From positions 1 through 50,211 of the IMG/VR virus record IMGVR_UViG_3300043786_001077: a stretch of 50,211 nucleotides of DNA, one strand, 5' to 3'. Position 1 is the first letter of the stretch. Each line of letters begins with the position of its first letter. Both the position numbers and the translations under genes were made by a program. This DNA is from a virus. Below, in pieces: positions 35,646-44,126 of the stretch. The notes beneath the pieces are model-generated. The model had not been told where the DNA came from. It saw only the letters and a program-made list of their open reading frames with translations, and made no database searches.

Positions 35646-36262
35646 TCGACCGCGACGATATCCACTTGCCCGGCGTGCCAAGGGGTGCCGTTGCGGATTG
35701 GTATTCCGAGCGTGGCATGATCGGGGAAGAGTTTTTAGTGAGGCCACCATTTCTTTATCGCGACGTTCGTCGGTTTATGGGCGGTAGTAGAATCTTAGGC
35801 GGCGGCAGCGGCAGCGGCTACGGCGGCGGCATCGGCTACGGCGGCGGCATCGGCAACGGCTACGGCGGCGGCAGCGGTGGCAGGGGCAGCGGCATCGGCA
35901 AAGGCGACGGCGGCTACGGCGGCGGCAGCGGTGGCAGGGGCAGGGGAAACGGCGATGTTGGCAATCATTTAACCACGGAGCGATACATGCGAATCGGGCG
36001 GAACTACCTTTGCCATCTCGGCGACTGGCACACATTCGTCGGGCGATGCACCGAGCAGATCGGCCCGCTGACGTATGTATTGCAGAACGCTAGCAAGGTC
36101 GCGAACACGAATAACGGCGACAATTGGCACAAGCTCGCAGGCGGCGACGAGAAGGCGCGAAAACAAGCAACCTACGTCCACTACACGACCGAAGTGATCG
36201 TTCCGCTATCAATCGCCGCGATCGAGTGGGTCGGAGAATTACCGAAGCAGGTGCAAGCATGA
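35642..36262 (+). CDS. Hypothetical protein with Gly-rich hypervariable segment, paralogue 1
   Basis: A 206-residue protein from ATG 35642 (MIDRDDIHLPGVPRGAVADW). The N-terminal 47 residues are conserved with the paralogue at 36692. Residues of about 48-103 are Gly/Tyr/Ser-rich (GGGSGSGYGGGIGYGGGIGN) and encoded by GGC triplet runs. The C-terminal part is conserved (HLTTERYMRIGRNYLCHLGD, then NWHKLAGGDEKARKQ and AAIEWVGELP). No family is recognised; the C-terminal helical domain has a NxxHKL-like part that could be a small enzymatic or binding domain. Confidence 0.7.
   Translation: MIDRDDIHLPGVPRGAVADWYSERGMIGEEFLVRPPFLYRDVRRFMGGSRILGGGSGSGYGGGIGYGGGIGNGYGGGSGGRGSGIGKGDGGYGGGSGGRGRGNGDVGNHLTTERYMRIGRNYLCHLGDWHTFVGRCTEQIGPLTYVLQNASKVANTNNGDNWHKLAGGDEKARKQATYVHYTTEVIVPLSIAAIEWVGELPKQVQA
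35790..35958 (+). repeat. GGC-rich Gly repeat segment, copy 1
   Basis: Runs of GGCGGC, GGCAGC and GGCTAC encode the Gly-rich middle of the protein starting at 35642. Spacing and order differ from the paralogue at 36837-36993, so it changes faster than the flanks. Confidence 0.85.
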
Positions 36263-36699
36263 GCCACCTCCATCTCACCCCCGCCGAAGCCACTATGAGC
36301 ACCAATATGCCCGTCGATCCGAAACCAGCCGGTCTGCACGAAGACCGGGCCGAACTGTGGTATCTCGCCACCGGCATCATCAACAGCCACGAAACCGGCG
36401 ACGACCTGAAGCAGATGGCTTTGGGCATTCGCCAGCAGTTGCGACTTGAGGCGCGGACCAATGAACTGACGGAACTCTTCTATGAAGTCAAAGGACAGCG
36501 GGATAAGGCGTTTCTTGACATCGCACATTGGGTTCAACTTGCCAAGTATCAACGCGACTGGTTTCGCAACAACCACAACGACGGCATCAACGCTGGCCCA
36601 TGCCCGACCGATGCCAAGATTGCGGCATCCGAAAAGATGATCGGCCGCACGGTTGGATACCCAGCAGCAGATGATGGGGGCGATGGCCGAAATGATTGA
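36259..36699 (+). CDS. Hypothetical helical protein between the two paralogues
   Basis: A 146-residue protein from ATG 36259 (MSHLHLTPAEATMSTNMPVD), in ATGA overlap with the previous gene. It has long helices (IRQQLRLEARTNELTELFYE, KAFLDIAHWVQLAKYQRDWF) and a polar end. The end overlaps the start of the next paralogue by a few bases. The function is unknown. Confidence 0.65.
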   Translation: MSHLHLTPAEATMSTNMPVDPKPAGLHEDRAELWYLATGIINSHETGDDLKQMALGIRQQLRLEARTNELTELFYEVKGQRDKAFLDIAHWVQLAKYQRDWFRNNHNDGINAGPCPTDAKIAASEKMIGRTVGYPAADDGGDGRND

Positions 36700-37291
36700 C
36701 CGTGATGACATCCACGCTCCAGGCGTGCCAAGGGGTGCCGTTGCTGATTGGTATTCAGATCGCGGCATGATCGGGGAAGAGTATTTAGTGAGGCCGCCAT
36801 TTCTTTATCGCGACGTTCGTCGGTTTATGGGTGGTAGCGGCGGCAGAATCATAGGCAGCGGCGGCGGCTACGGCGGTGGGGGCGGCGGCGGGATCGGTGG
36901 CGGCTTGGGTGACGGCGGCGGCATCGGCATCGGCGGCGGCTACGGCAGCGGCAGCGGCTACGGCATCGGCAGCGGCTACGGCGATTCCGGCAATCATTTA
37001 ACCACGGAGCGATACATGAAAATCGGGCGGAACTACCTTTGTCATCTCGGCGACTGGCAAACATTCGTCGGGCGATGCACCGAACAGATCGGCCCGCTGA
37101 CATACGTGTTGCATGACGTGAGCAAAATTGCCAACACCAATGATGGTGATAATTGGCACAAGCTCGCAGGCGGCGACAAGAACGCCCGCCAGCAGGCAAC
37201 CTACGCCCACTACACAACTGAGGTAATCGTTCCGCTTTCCATCGCGGCGATCGAATGGGTCGGTGAATTGCCGGTGCAGGTGCAAGCATGA
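36692..37291 (+). CDS. Hypothetical protein with Gly-rich hypervariable segment, paralogue 2
   Basis: A 199-residue protein from ATG 36692 (MIDRDDIHAPGVPRGAVADW); ATG 36683 is also in frame. It is a near copy of the protein at 35642 in its N-terminal 47 and C-terminal 95 residues, with a different Gly-rich middle (GSGGGYGGGGGGGIGGGLGD). The DNA is also nearly the same in the flanks, so the duplication is recent. It ends in ATGA overlap with the HTH gene that follows. Confidence 0.7.
   Translation: MIDRDDIHAPGVPRGAVADWYSDRGMIGEEYLVRPPFLYRDVRRFMGGSGGRIIGSGGGYGGGGGGGIGGGLGDGGGIGIGGGYGSGSGYGIGSGYGDSGNHLTTERYMKIGRNYLCHLGDWQTFVGRCTEQIGPLTYVLHDVSKIANTNDGDNWHKLAGGDKNARQQATYAHYTTEVIVPLSIAAIEWVGELPVQVQA
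36837..36993 (+). repeat. GGC-rich Gly repeat segment, copy 2
   Basis: The Gly codon runs here (GGCGGCGGC, GGTGGCGGC, GGCAGCGGC) differ in order and number from those at 35790-35958, while the sequence on either side is nearly identical. Confidence 0.85.
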
Positions 37292-38139
37292 GCCAATCGA
37301 AAACGCACTACCCCGACCATTACAACTATGTTTTGAGCGGATTCCATGAACTGCGCAAAAAGCAGCGGCATGTGACGAAAAGCGACTTGGCCAAGCACCT
37401 TGGAATCACGCCGAAAAAATTTGTGAATTGGACGAACCGTTCAACGATCAACCGCGTGCCGGTCAATAATTTGCTTGTATTCGACGGCATCGAATCAATC
37501 AATTCGCAGCGGGTCATTGAATACATCCGCAAGCACTACGGGCCGGATCGGACGGCGACCGTCAAGGAAATTGTCAAGAACGCTCATACGCGATCCGAGA
37601 TGTTGGCCAAGTTGCAGAAAAACGGGTACATCAGAATTGCGATATGCGAATCGAATAAAATGCTCCGTCATTTCATCGCGCTGAAAGACTACCCGCAGAC
37701 TGTGGCACCAAGGCCGACGCGATGGATCAACACGGCAAAATATCGCAGCAATTCAAAATTTCACCTGCCGAGACGCGATACGCCCGCACTTAAAAAGCCG
37801 ATGACCGAAACTCAGGAAGACCGGCGCGACACGGAGACGCTTGAGGTTTACTTCGCGATATGCCAAAACTACGGGCGGGAGAATTGGCCTGGGTGGAGCG
37901 TGGCCGAGATCGCGGAGGCCACGGGGAAGCCGATCAATCGCGTGAAGGAAATCGTTGACTACATTGCGCAGATCGAAGGCAGTCAGGCATTGGTAGAAGT
38001 GGCCCGTGTCAATGGCGTCAGGCGATACAAGCGGAAGCGGATCGCGCACGAGGAAGAGGCGGCAGCCGCTCGGCGGATCATGCTACGCAAGATGAGAGAA
38101 AAAGCGGCGGCGGCATCCGGCCAAGGGGAAACAAGATGA
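37288..38139 (+). CDS. HTH-domain DNA-binding protein
   Basis: A 283-residue basic protein starting MSQSKTHYPDHYNYVLSGFH. Residues 25-50 look like an HTH (VTKSDLAKHLGITPKKFVNW), and residues of about 195-225 look like a second (WSVAEIAEATGKPINRVKEI, with VDYIAQIEGSQALVEV after it). The end is very basic and helical. It could regulate the middle or late genes. It is coupled to the genes on both sides. No family name is certain. Confidence 0.7.
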   Translation: MSQSKTHYPDHYNYVLSGFHELRKKQRHVTKSDLAKHLGITPKKFVNWTNRSTINRVPVNNLLVFDGIESINSQRVIEYIRKHYGPDRTATVKEIVKNAHTRSEMLAKLQKNGYIRIAICESNKMLRHFIALKDYPQTVAPRPTRWINTAKYRSNSKFHLPRRDTPALKKPMTETQEDRRDTETLEVYFAICQNYGRENWPGWSVAEIAEATGKPINRVKEIVDYIAQIEGSQALVEVARVNGVRRYKRKRIAHEEEAAAARRIMLRKMREKAAAASGQGETR

Positions 38140-38369
38140 CCACCGAAAACCCGCCCGCCAAGCGTGGCAGGCCTCGCCGGAATGAATCGTCGCCGCTCAG
38201 GTCTTGCTCGATGTTTTTTGCGGACGATGAAAAGGCCCGCATCATCGAGGAATTCGGCAGCATTTATTGGGCGGGCCGGTTTTTCGCGGAAGAGGTCATG
38301 CCGAAAATTGACAAGATTCGAGCGATGGCCGTCACCCCTTCGGCCACGCCACCAGTCCCCACCTCGTAA
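38136..38369 (+). CDS. Small basic protein with AT-hook-like start
   Basis: A 77-residue protein starting MTTENPPAKRGRPRRNESSP. KRGRPRR is an AT-hook-like DNA-binding element. The helical FFADDEKARIIEEFGSIYWA follows. It is the last gene of the plus-strand operon and overlaps the convergent protease gene by 38 bases. The role is unknown. Confidence 0.6.
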   Translation: MTTENPPAKRGRPRRNESSPLRSCSMFFADDEKARIIEEFGSIYWAGRFFAEEVMPKIDKIRAMAVTPSATPPVPTS

Positions 38370-38790
38370 AATCGGCGTATCGCCCTCGGTCATGCCAGCC
38401 CGCGTTCCATTCGGTCGCGGGCAAACTTTTCGGACCGTCGTAGGGGTCTTGATAATACACCCGCCGACGATAGACGCCTGATACGACGACATAATGCCCG
38501 CATTCCTCGCCGTCGAAGTCGCGCGTAATCAGGCAAATCACCGGCCGATAGGAATCGCAATAGTGCCTTAAATCGTCCGTCATCATTTCGCCCGCAACGA
38601 CATTCCACGACTTGCCGACTCGAATCTTCGACTCCAGCGTCGCGGGGTCAAGCCCCTGGATCCCGTTCGAGAGGTCTAATATCGCCCCCGGCCTCTTGTC
38701 CGTGTGCCAACGGTAAATCGTCTTCCACGCTGCAATTCCGCAATCGTGCGATACGGTCTGGCGAATGTCCGGCAACGTGTGCGGCTTCAT
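38332..38790 (-). CDS. C39/papain-like cysteine peptidase
   Basis: A 152-residue protein with DIRQTVSHDCGIAAWKTIYR (catalytic Cys in HDCG, about residue 17), ECGHYVVVSGVYRRRVYYQD (catalytic His in CGHYVV, and Asp in QDPYDG). This is the C39-like layout (QxxxxxCG ... HxVVV ... xDP). Such domains in phages can be lysins or process proteins. It has no signal peptide. It is the 3'-most gene of the minus-strand block and is convergent with the plus operon. Confidence 0.75.
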   Translation of the reverse strand: MKPHTLPDIRQTVSHDCGIAAWKTIYRWHTDKRPGAILDLSNGIQGLDPATLESKIRVGKSWNVVAGEMMTDDLRHYCDSYRPVICLITRDFDGEECGHYVVVSGVYRRRVYYQDPYDGPKSLPATEWNAGWHDRGRYADFTRWGLVAWPKG

Positions 38791-38895
38791 CGCTCACCCC
38801 TTGACAAGGTCGGCCCGCGTATCGCGTGGATCGCCAACAGGCGACGGTGCAGACACCGGCATAGCGACCGGCTGCCCAACAATTTAGCGGCGTAT

Positions 38896-39759
38896 TCATT
38901 TCGCCCGAATGCTTTCAAATTCGACGGCGTTATTCCAAAATTTCAATTTAACCCAAACTGCTCCGAGCGGCTTCGGCCCATGCCTCTTTTCAACTTCAAA
39001 CCCGCCAGCCCCGTCCGCCCATGCGTCCTTGTAACCCGGAGGCCGGACATGCAACTGCTCATCCCGGTAGACCGCCATCCGTTCCGATAACCGTTGCCGT
39101 GTGATTGTCAGATTCCATTCCGTGTGAGTATGCCCAGTCAGCACGATATTCGGGTCTGGTGTATAAACCGTGATCCGATTCGTGTCGATAATCCCGTGAG
39201 TCACCGGACCGCCGCCGCCTGAACCGTGATAATGATAAATGATAATCGGCTTTGCACGATTGCCTGGCGAATCGAACATCAACCGTATCCAGCCGCCGTA
39301 TCCCGATTTCATCACCGGCGAACCGCACTTGTTCAATTCGCGGACGAGATGGCCGGTCAGACACGTTTCATGGCTTTTGATAATCGCCGTTTCGTGATTG
39401 CCTAGGCCGAGAACCGCGAATTGTTTCGCGTAAGGCCTATAGAAATCGGCGGCCGTATCGACAAGCAAATCAAGATAGTTTCCGTCAACATGCTCAGGGC
39501 GCAACGCCCGCTTGTCCGATCGCTTGTCCCATTTCCCCTGCATCGCGCAAAACAAATCGCCGTTGTCAATGATCGCCGCGTTCCGTTCCTTTGCCTCATC
39601 AAGATGCTTCTTTTCAAGTTTCCAATCGCATTTTGGGTTGTCGTGGTGAACGTCGGACCTTAGCAGCAACCAGCCTTCCCACCCGCTTTTCACGTTTGGG
39701 AATTTGATCGTGAACACGTTAGTCTCATGCCGTTGAATCGTCCAAGATGCGGCCATCAT
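38896..39759 (-). CDS. Calcineurin-like metallophosphoesterase
   Basis: A 287-residue protein from ATG 39759 (MMAASWTIQRHETNVFTIKF); GAGG is near, and ATG 39756 is equally possible. The metal motifs are complete and in order: SDVHHD, IIDNGDLF, GLGNHE, IIYHYHG and LTGHTH. It is a member of the calcineurin-like family (DxH...GD...GNH(E/D)...H...GHxH), cutting phosphoesters of nucleic acids or nucleotides. It may trim or degrade host DNA. The substrate is not visible. Confidence 0.88.
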   Translation of the reverse strand: MMAASWTIQRHETNVFTIKFPNVKSGWEGWLLLRSDVHHDNPKCDWKLEKKHLDEAKERNAAIIDNGDLFCAMQGKWDKRSDKRALRPEHVDGNYLDLLVDTAADFYRPYAKQFAVLGLGNHETAIIKSHETCLTGHLVRELNKCGSPVMKSGYGGWIRLMFDSPGNRAKPIIIYHYHGSGGGGPVTHGIIDTNRITVYTPDPNIVLTGHTHTEWNLTITRQRLSERMAVYRDEQLHVRPPGYKDAWADGAGGFEVEKRHGPKPLGAVWVKLKFWNNAVEFESIRAK

Positions 39760-39851
39760 CACCTCGGTAAGGGAAATGCCCCGGCCAGCGCCATCCTGGG
39801 CCGACCGGGGCCGCGCCGCCGAGTTCCCCAACGGCGCGAGTCCATGATATG

Positions 39852-40082
39852 CTAACTCAATCCCAATTCATACGGCATCGCAAACGGCATATCCTCGCAG
39901 GCAATCACCAATCCGAGCAGCGATAAGCGATAGTGTTTGTCATTGCCTTTTGCCCGCGTAACAATCAAGTCCATGGCTTCGAGGACGAGAAATTCGACCA
40001 TCTGTTCCTCGTTCATCAGCAAGTCGCCCGGCGGATCGGCAAGCAATTCCAAAACGCGCCGGGCCTTGCGGTCAAGCCTCAC
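39852..40082 (-). CDS. Small hypothetical protein
   Basis: A 76-residue protein starting MRLDRKARRVLELLADPPGD. It is helical, with NEEQMVEFLVLEAMDLIVTR and LSLLGLVIACEDMPF, possibly a winged-helix fragment. It overlaps the stop of the upstream gene by 4 bases (40079-40082). The function is unknown. Confidence 0.55.
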   Translation of the reverse strand: MRLDRKARRVLELLADPPGDLLMNEEQMVEFLVLEAMDLIVTRAKGNDKHYRLSLLGLVIACEDMPFAMPYELGLS

Positions 40083-40597
40083 TTGCCCTTCTTCCAGTCG
40101 CGAATCAGACGGATCGCCTGCAAAACAAGGCCCGCGATGCCAATAATCAGCATCGGATTTTCAACGGGCTGCTCTTCGCCGGCCGATACCGCTTGCGGCT
40201 TGTCGAGACCGTATTCGTCAATCAGGTCAACGATGAAATGCTTTGTATTCGCATAAACCATCATCGAGTTGCCGACGGCGGGCAAGCGGATGTGTTCCGT
40301 AAATTTGCCGCCAAGCATCGCCGCGACAAACTTCAAGGCATCGCCCAGTTCATCAAGAATCTTCGACGCATCCTTCGACTCGATCGCGTCCATGATGTCA
40401 TCAATGACCTTGCCAACGTCGGCAAACCCCGCCGCGATGCAGGCCGCCTCGAAGAGGTCGCCCGCCTTGTCAAGCTCGAACGCCTTGATATGCGCCCAGA
40501 ATTCGGGCAGCTTCCGCAAGTGTGCCAACAGCGGCAGATACTTCTGCAAACTGTAGAGGCTCTTGAGGTTGTCGAAAATCCCTTCAACGCTCTGCAT
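40079..40597 (-). CDS. Hypothetical protein with C-terminal membrane segment
   Basis: A 172-residue helical protein starting MQSVEGIFDNLKSLYSLQKY. A hydrophobic stretch near the end (NPMLIIGIAGLVLQAIRLIR) followed by a basic DWKKGK tail fits a membrane anchor or a holin-like membrane protein. It is longer than usual for a holin. Its neighbours include two small zinc proteins and a protease, so a lysis role is possible but unproven. Confidence 0.6.
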   Translation of the reverse strand: MQSVEGIFDNLKSLYSLQKYLPLLAHLRKLPEFWAHIKAFELDKAGDLFEAACIAAGFADVGKVIDDIMDAIESKDASKILDELGDALKFVAAMLGGKFTEHIRLPAVGNSMMVYANTKHFIVDLIDEYGLDKPQAVSAGEEQPVENPMLIIGIAGLVLQAIRLIRDWKKGK

Positions 40598-40598
40598 G

Positions 40599-40931
40599 TC
40601 AGTCCCTCCGGTGCATGTAATGACCGTCGTCGATTATATCCGGGCAGTCCTTTGCGTCCGGTGTGATTCTCGGATCGTCAGCGTGGAATAGGTGTTCGCC
40701 ATTGGCGGCCCGCCGCATCAGGACGGCCAATTTTTCGTTCGTGCCGGGCCATGCGTCCGTCGGTTCGCACGGGACGCGGGTCGTGTAATCGTATCCGCTC
40801 GGATCTTGCCTTGGCGTTGGCGGATATGATCGGCGGATTTTTCGCGAGCGATAGCAGACGGCGCAGAGTTCACGCGCTCGACTGACAAGCCTCTTGCGGC
40901 AATGGATGCACTTCCGCCGCGTGGCGAGCAT
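40599..40931 (-). CDS. Small zinc-binding protein
   Basis: A 110-residue protein from ATG 40931 (MLATRRKCIHCRKRLVSRAR). Two CxxC pairs, CIHC (about residue 8) and CAVC (about 25), form a zinc site. The rest is polar (GTNEKLAVLMRRAANGEHLF). It is 1 base before the next gene. The function is unknown. Confidence 0.6.
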   Translation of the reverse strand: MLATRRKCIHCRKRLVSRARELCAVCYRSRKIRRSYPPTPRQDPSGYDYTTRVPCEPTDAWPGTNEKLAVLMRRAANGEHLFHADDPRITPDAKDCPDIIDDGHYMHRRD

Positions 40932-40953
40932 GGCGGAATCGCTGTAGACTTTA

Positions 40954-41232
40954 TCAGGCGATGCCAAGGTAGTATTCCAATTCGCGCACAGCGTCATCGT
41001 TATATGAAATCGCGTCTTCCATCTGGCGGATGGCGTTTTCCTGCCACGGGCTAACGTCGTCCATCGGTGGCGAAATAGACGTTTTTATTTTTTGCATTGG
41101 GCCGTGTATTTCAAAGCAATTTTGGCACATCCATCTCATGAATTCTCTACTATAGCCACAGTGGGAAACGGGGCCGGTTCGCGAGCATATATCGCACATG
41201 CCGTCCGGATTAAATGACCAGCATTCTGCCAT
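40954..41232 (-). CDS. Small zinc-binding protein
   Basis: A 92-residue protein starting MAECWSFNPDGMCDICSRTG. CDIC and CQNC (residues of about 13-16 and 36-39) give a zinc site. The C-terminal helix (NAIRQMEDAISYNDDAVREL) may dimerise. The function is unknown. Confidence 0.6.
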   Translation of the reverse strand: MAECWSFNPDGMCDICSRTGPVSHCGYSREFMRWMCQNCFEIHGPMQKIKTSISPPMDDVSPWQENAIRQMEDAISYNDDAVRELEYYLGIA

Positions 41233-41247
41233 GGTGATTATTATCCC

Positions 41248-41451
41248 TTATCGTTGAAACAGCCAGCGGCGCGGCGTCGCTTGCGGGGTCGGGCAGACTC
41301 CGCCGGGGCAGGACGATTGCGTTTGACCGTTCGGCATGAAATAGAATTCAACGGGCCGCGACGGCACCGCGCCAGACTCAATGCGGATCGTGTTCCGCAC
41401 CACGAACGCGGGCGGGCAAAGGTTCGTCACTTTGAATTCTGGCGCGTCCAT
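41248..41451 (-). CDS. Small hypothetical protein
   Basis: A 67-residue protein starting MDAPEFKVTNLCPPAFVVRN. It has a few Cys and Pro and ends WLFQR. No motif is recognised. It lies between the papain-like protease and the zinc proteins. Confidence 0.5.
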   Translation of the reverse strand: MDAPEFKVTNLCPPAFVVRNTIRIESGAVPSRPVEFYFMPNGQTQSSCPGGVCPTPQATPRRWLFQR

Positions 41452-41485
41452 GTTGGCCTCGTTAAGAAAAAAGCATTACTATTCA

Positions 41486-42313
41486 TTACACTGACATCGT
41501 CGTCGTCCGAATCGCAACCGCGCCCATCGGCATCATCTCCGACTCGCGGATGACGGCAAGGCCATGATGCCCCCAACCCTTCCACGAGTTGAGCATGAGC
41601 CAGCCCCATTCACCGGCCTCGATGCGGACCAGCCGAAGCAAGGCGACACTGTGGCCCCACCATTTGAAGTCAGCGGCCACGGGATTGTTCATCATGAGTT
41701 GCGTGGCGATTTGGTCAATCGTCATCTTCTGATCCCATTCGCGGCGGCTAACGTCGTACCAATCTTCCTCAATCTTGAACCGGGCCATCGACGCGCGAAG
41801 TTGTGGCGTATCTCGTCGTGTGTTTCGCGAATGCAACGGCCACTGATCGACCGCTTCGCCTTCGATGGCGATACCGTTTTCACGCATGAACTTTGCCGAT
41901 AGGCCGGCCCATCCGCCCTCGTCACGACCGCCCTTGATGATGGCAAAGACGGAATGCGGATTCAATCGGATGTATGGCAAACCGGCCGCCAGCCGTTTGA
42001 GCATGATGCAATGGCCGGTCGAATAAGCCCAGCACGCGCCGTGGCCATTCTGCTCCAAATTCACGAACGCCGGACGATTCAACGCCGTGCCGCCAAGGAA
42101 AATATGCTCCAACGACGCGCCGGTTTCGTTGTCCTCGTCGAACCGCGCGTCCCATTCCGAACGTGGAACCAGCGTCATCTCCGACGGCGATTGCATCATC
42201 TCGTCGGGGAATTCGTTGTAGTCGCGTGGCTCCGCGCCGGAACGGAATCCTGGCGGGATGCCCCCGCGACGGTCAACGATGGGAATCACTCCGCGATATT
42301 TATCAGGCATCAC
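41486..42313 (-). CDS. Papain-like cysteine protease
   Basis: A 275-residue protein. The catalytic Cys is in NLEQNGHGACWAYSTGHCIM (QNGHGACWAYS, about residue 93, with the oxyanion Gln before it), the His in FKWWGHSVALL (about residue 221), and Asn-Ser-Trp in MLNSWKGWGHHGL. This is the full C1A papain order. Papain-like enzymes in phages are rare among lysins; it may process virion proteins or attack host proteins. There is no signal peptide. Its start overlaps the upstream gene by 4 bases (42310-42313). Confidence 0.85.
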   Translation of the reverse strand: MMPDKYRGVIPIVDRRGGIPPGFRSGAEPRDYNEFPDEMMQSPSEMTLVPRSEWDARFDEDNETGASLEHIFLGGTALNRPAFVNLEQNGHGACWAYSTGHCIMLKRLAAGLPYIRLNPHSVFAIIKGGRDEGGWAGLSAKFMRENGIAIEGEAVDQWPLHSRNTRRDTPQLRASMARFKIEEDWYDVSRREWDQKMTIDQIATQLMMNNPVAADFKWWGHSVALLRLVRIEAGEWGWLMLNSWKGWGHHGLAVIRESEMMPMGAVAIRTTTMSV

Positions 42314-43113
42314 TCACCCCGCTTTTGTTTCAAAAGTTGCAACATCCCATCCGCCGACGATGGCAGCGGCACGATTTCAACTTCGCCGTTTACCTCAATG
42401 GCCACCGACGGGATCGCGTTGTTCAGCTTCGCCTTGACCGCTTCCCACATCCGATTCAGCGTTGGCTCATACTTGTCGAGCGTCGTATCCTTGTCCAGCA
42501 CCACCCACCCGCCGACACCGCCCGCCTTCGTACATTTCGCGTCAAGATAGTCGCGCACCTCAGCGGCGTAAATCGCGCCCTTCTGTTTCGCCGTCAATAC
42601 TTGTGCCGATTCAACGATAAACAGCACGCGGAACGTATTGACAATCGGCTTCACATCCGGCTTCGGATCAACAGGCGGCGGCCTCGGTCCGTTGCCAACC
42701 GCGATGAATACCCGCTTCGCCTCAGTCTCGCCTTGAGCACCGACCGGCACCACAATCAACTCGTCGCGCCCATCCTTGACCGCTTCGACAATCACCAGAT
42801 GCTTTGCCGTAAACGTTTTCGTCTCCACGCCGCTACCGCCGACAAACTTCCCACGAACGCGCAGCGGCCCCACGTCCTTCGTGACCTTGACCGATCCGCC
42901 CGGCGACGTGAAAACCAGTACCGGCACGTCGGCCTCAATGACGTACAGCAGTTCCGCATCCAACCGCACATCACTCGCGGCCGGCGTCGGCACGGGTGCG
43001 GGCGCGACAGGCTGGGCAGGCACGGGCAGCCGAATCGCATCAGCACCACGCGCGAGCGTCACGGCCAAGGCCACGACAAGGAACGCGATAATCGCGCGGA
43101 ATAGCAAGGACAT
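42310..43113 (-). CDS. Secreted hypothetical protein
   Basis: A 267-residue protein from ATG 43113 (MSLLFRAIIAFLVVALAVTL), with a clear signal peptide ending ARGADA. The mature part has a Pro/Ala linker (PVPAQPVAPAPVPTPAASDV), then a beta-like part (ELLYVIEADVPVLVFTSPGG) and a second domain FRVLFIVESAQVLTAKQKGA with ECDL-like AEVRDYLDAKC. ATG 43113 overlaps the PhoH stop as TGATG. This kind of large secreted protein looks host-like. The function is unknown. Confidence 0.65.
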   Translation of the reverse strand: MSLLFRAIIAFLVVALAVTLARGADAIRLPVPAQPVAPAPVPTPAASDVRLDAELLYVIEADVPVLVFTSPGGSVKVTKDVGPLRVRGKFVGGSGVETKTFTAKHLVIVEAVKDGRDELIVVPVGAQGETEAKRVFIAVGNGPRPPPVDPKPDVKPIVNTFRVLFIVESAQVLTAKQKGAIYAAEVRDYLDAKCTKAGGVGGWVVLDKDTTLDKYEPTLNRMWEAVKAKLNNAIPSVAIEVNGEVEIVPLPSSADGMLQLLKQKRGE

Positions 43114-43775
43114 CACGATTTCCCAACGGCCGCTAGGACAAGATTCACAAACGGGTCGCGGACCTGATCCGCAGCAGTACACCGCACAACAAAAACGCCG
43201 GGGACATCCGTCAGCTTCTTCGCCAACGTTGTCAGCGGCACCTCCTGCCCCTTCCCGATCTTCAAGTCCGTCTGGTCCGGGTCGCCGCAAAGCACCACCC
43301 GGCCACCGCGCCCAACCCTCGTTACCGCACATATTAGCTGGCTCCATGTTGCGTTCTGTGCCTCGTCAATGATAAGCGTTGCGTTGCTCACCGTCCTGCC
43401 GCGCAGCATACCGATCGGCACGGTCTCGATCTTCGGGCCAAGCGACGCCAACTTTGCTTCGCTCAGGTCGCCCATCACATCGCTGAACGGGGCCATCCAC
43501 GGGCCAAGTTTTTCGTTCAGGTCGCCGGGGAAGTACCCTAACTCTTCCTCGACGCCCGTCGTTGGCCTCGACAGCATCGCACGCGCGGAACGGCCCGCAA
43601 TCACATCGGCAATCGCGCCGGCCAGCCCGGCCGTTGTCTTGCCCGTCCCCGCGCGGCCAATCAAAATAATCACCCGCGCCCGATCCCATATCTCGACCGT
43701 CTTTTTCTGTGCCTCGTTTCGCGGCCGATAGACAATGGACACCGCCGAACGTTTTTCAGACTTACGCAACGTCAA
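43113..43775 (-). CDS. PhoH-like ATPase
   Basis: A 220-residue protein with Walker A IILIGRAGTGKTTAGLAGAI (about residues 36-55), the family motif EELGYFPGDLNEKLGPWMAP and Walker B ATLIIDEAQNATWSQL, then RVVLCGDPDQTDLKIGKGQE. This is the PhoH/NYN-free form common in phages. PhoH-type enzymes are thought to act on RNA or during phosphate stress; in phages the role is not settled. Confidence 0.85.
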   Translation of the reverse strand: MTLRKSEKRSAVSIVYRPRNEAQKKTVEIWDRARVIILIGRAGTGKTTAGLAGAIADVIAGRSARAMLSRPTTGVEEELGYFPGDLNEKLGPWMAPFSDVMGDLSEAKLASLGPKIETVPIGMLRGRTVSNATLIIDEAQNATWSQLICAVTRVGRGGRVVLCGDPDQTDLKIGKGQEVPLTTLAKKLTDVPGVFVVRCTAADQVRDPFVNLVLAAVGKS

Positions 43776-43799
43776 CCCTCTTGCGTTTATGTATCCGCG

Positions 43800-44102
43800 C
43801 TACCGCCCGTCGATCCGGCTCGTCAGTCGCGCGTGCGTCCAGCGCATTTCGAAAACCGCCTTCTCGAAATCCACCCCGCCCGCCTGTTCAAGGTCGCGAG
43901 TATCAAGGAAAAACTCAATGATGCCAAGTTCCTTGGCGGCCTGGCAGTAGCACCATATCCGATACGGGTCGCAGGCCCACCAGATCGCGTCGGATACAGT
44001 CAGATTCGCGTGGCCGGAAATCAAGACGGCGACCGCAAATTCCGTCGTGTATTGGTTCGTTAAATAGTTGATAAGCGAAACGAACATACTGGAAATCGTC
44101 AT
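43800..44102 (-). CDS. Small hypothetical protein
   Basis: A 100-residue protein starting MTISSMFVSLINYLTNQYTT. It has an N-terminal hydrophobic helix and an aromatic middle (DAIWWACDPYRIWCYCQAAK). It lies between the PhoH gene and the membrane coiled-coil gene. The function is unknown. Confidence 0.55.
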   Translation of the reverse strand: MTISSMFVSLINYLTNQYTTEFAVAVLISGHANLTVSDAIWWACDPYRIWCYCQAAKELGIIEFFLDTRDLEQAGGVDFEKAVFEMRWTHARLTSRIDGR

Positions 44103-44126
44103 ACGGAGACTCGTTTCGGAAAATGG

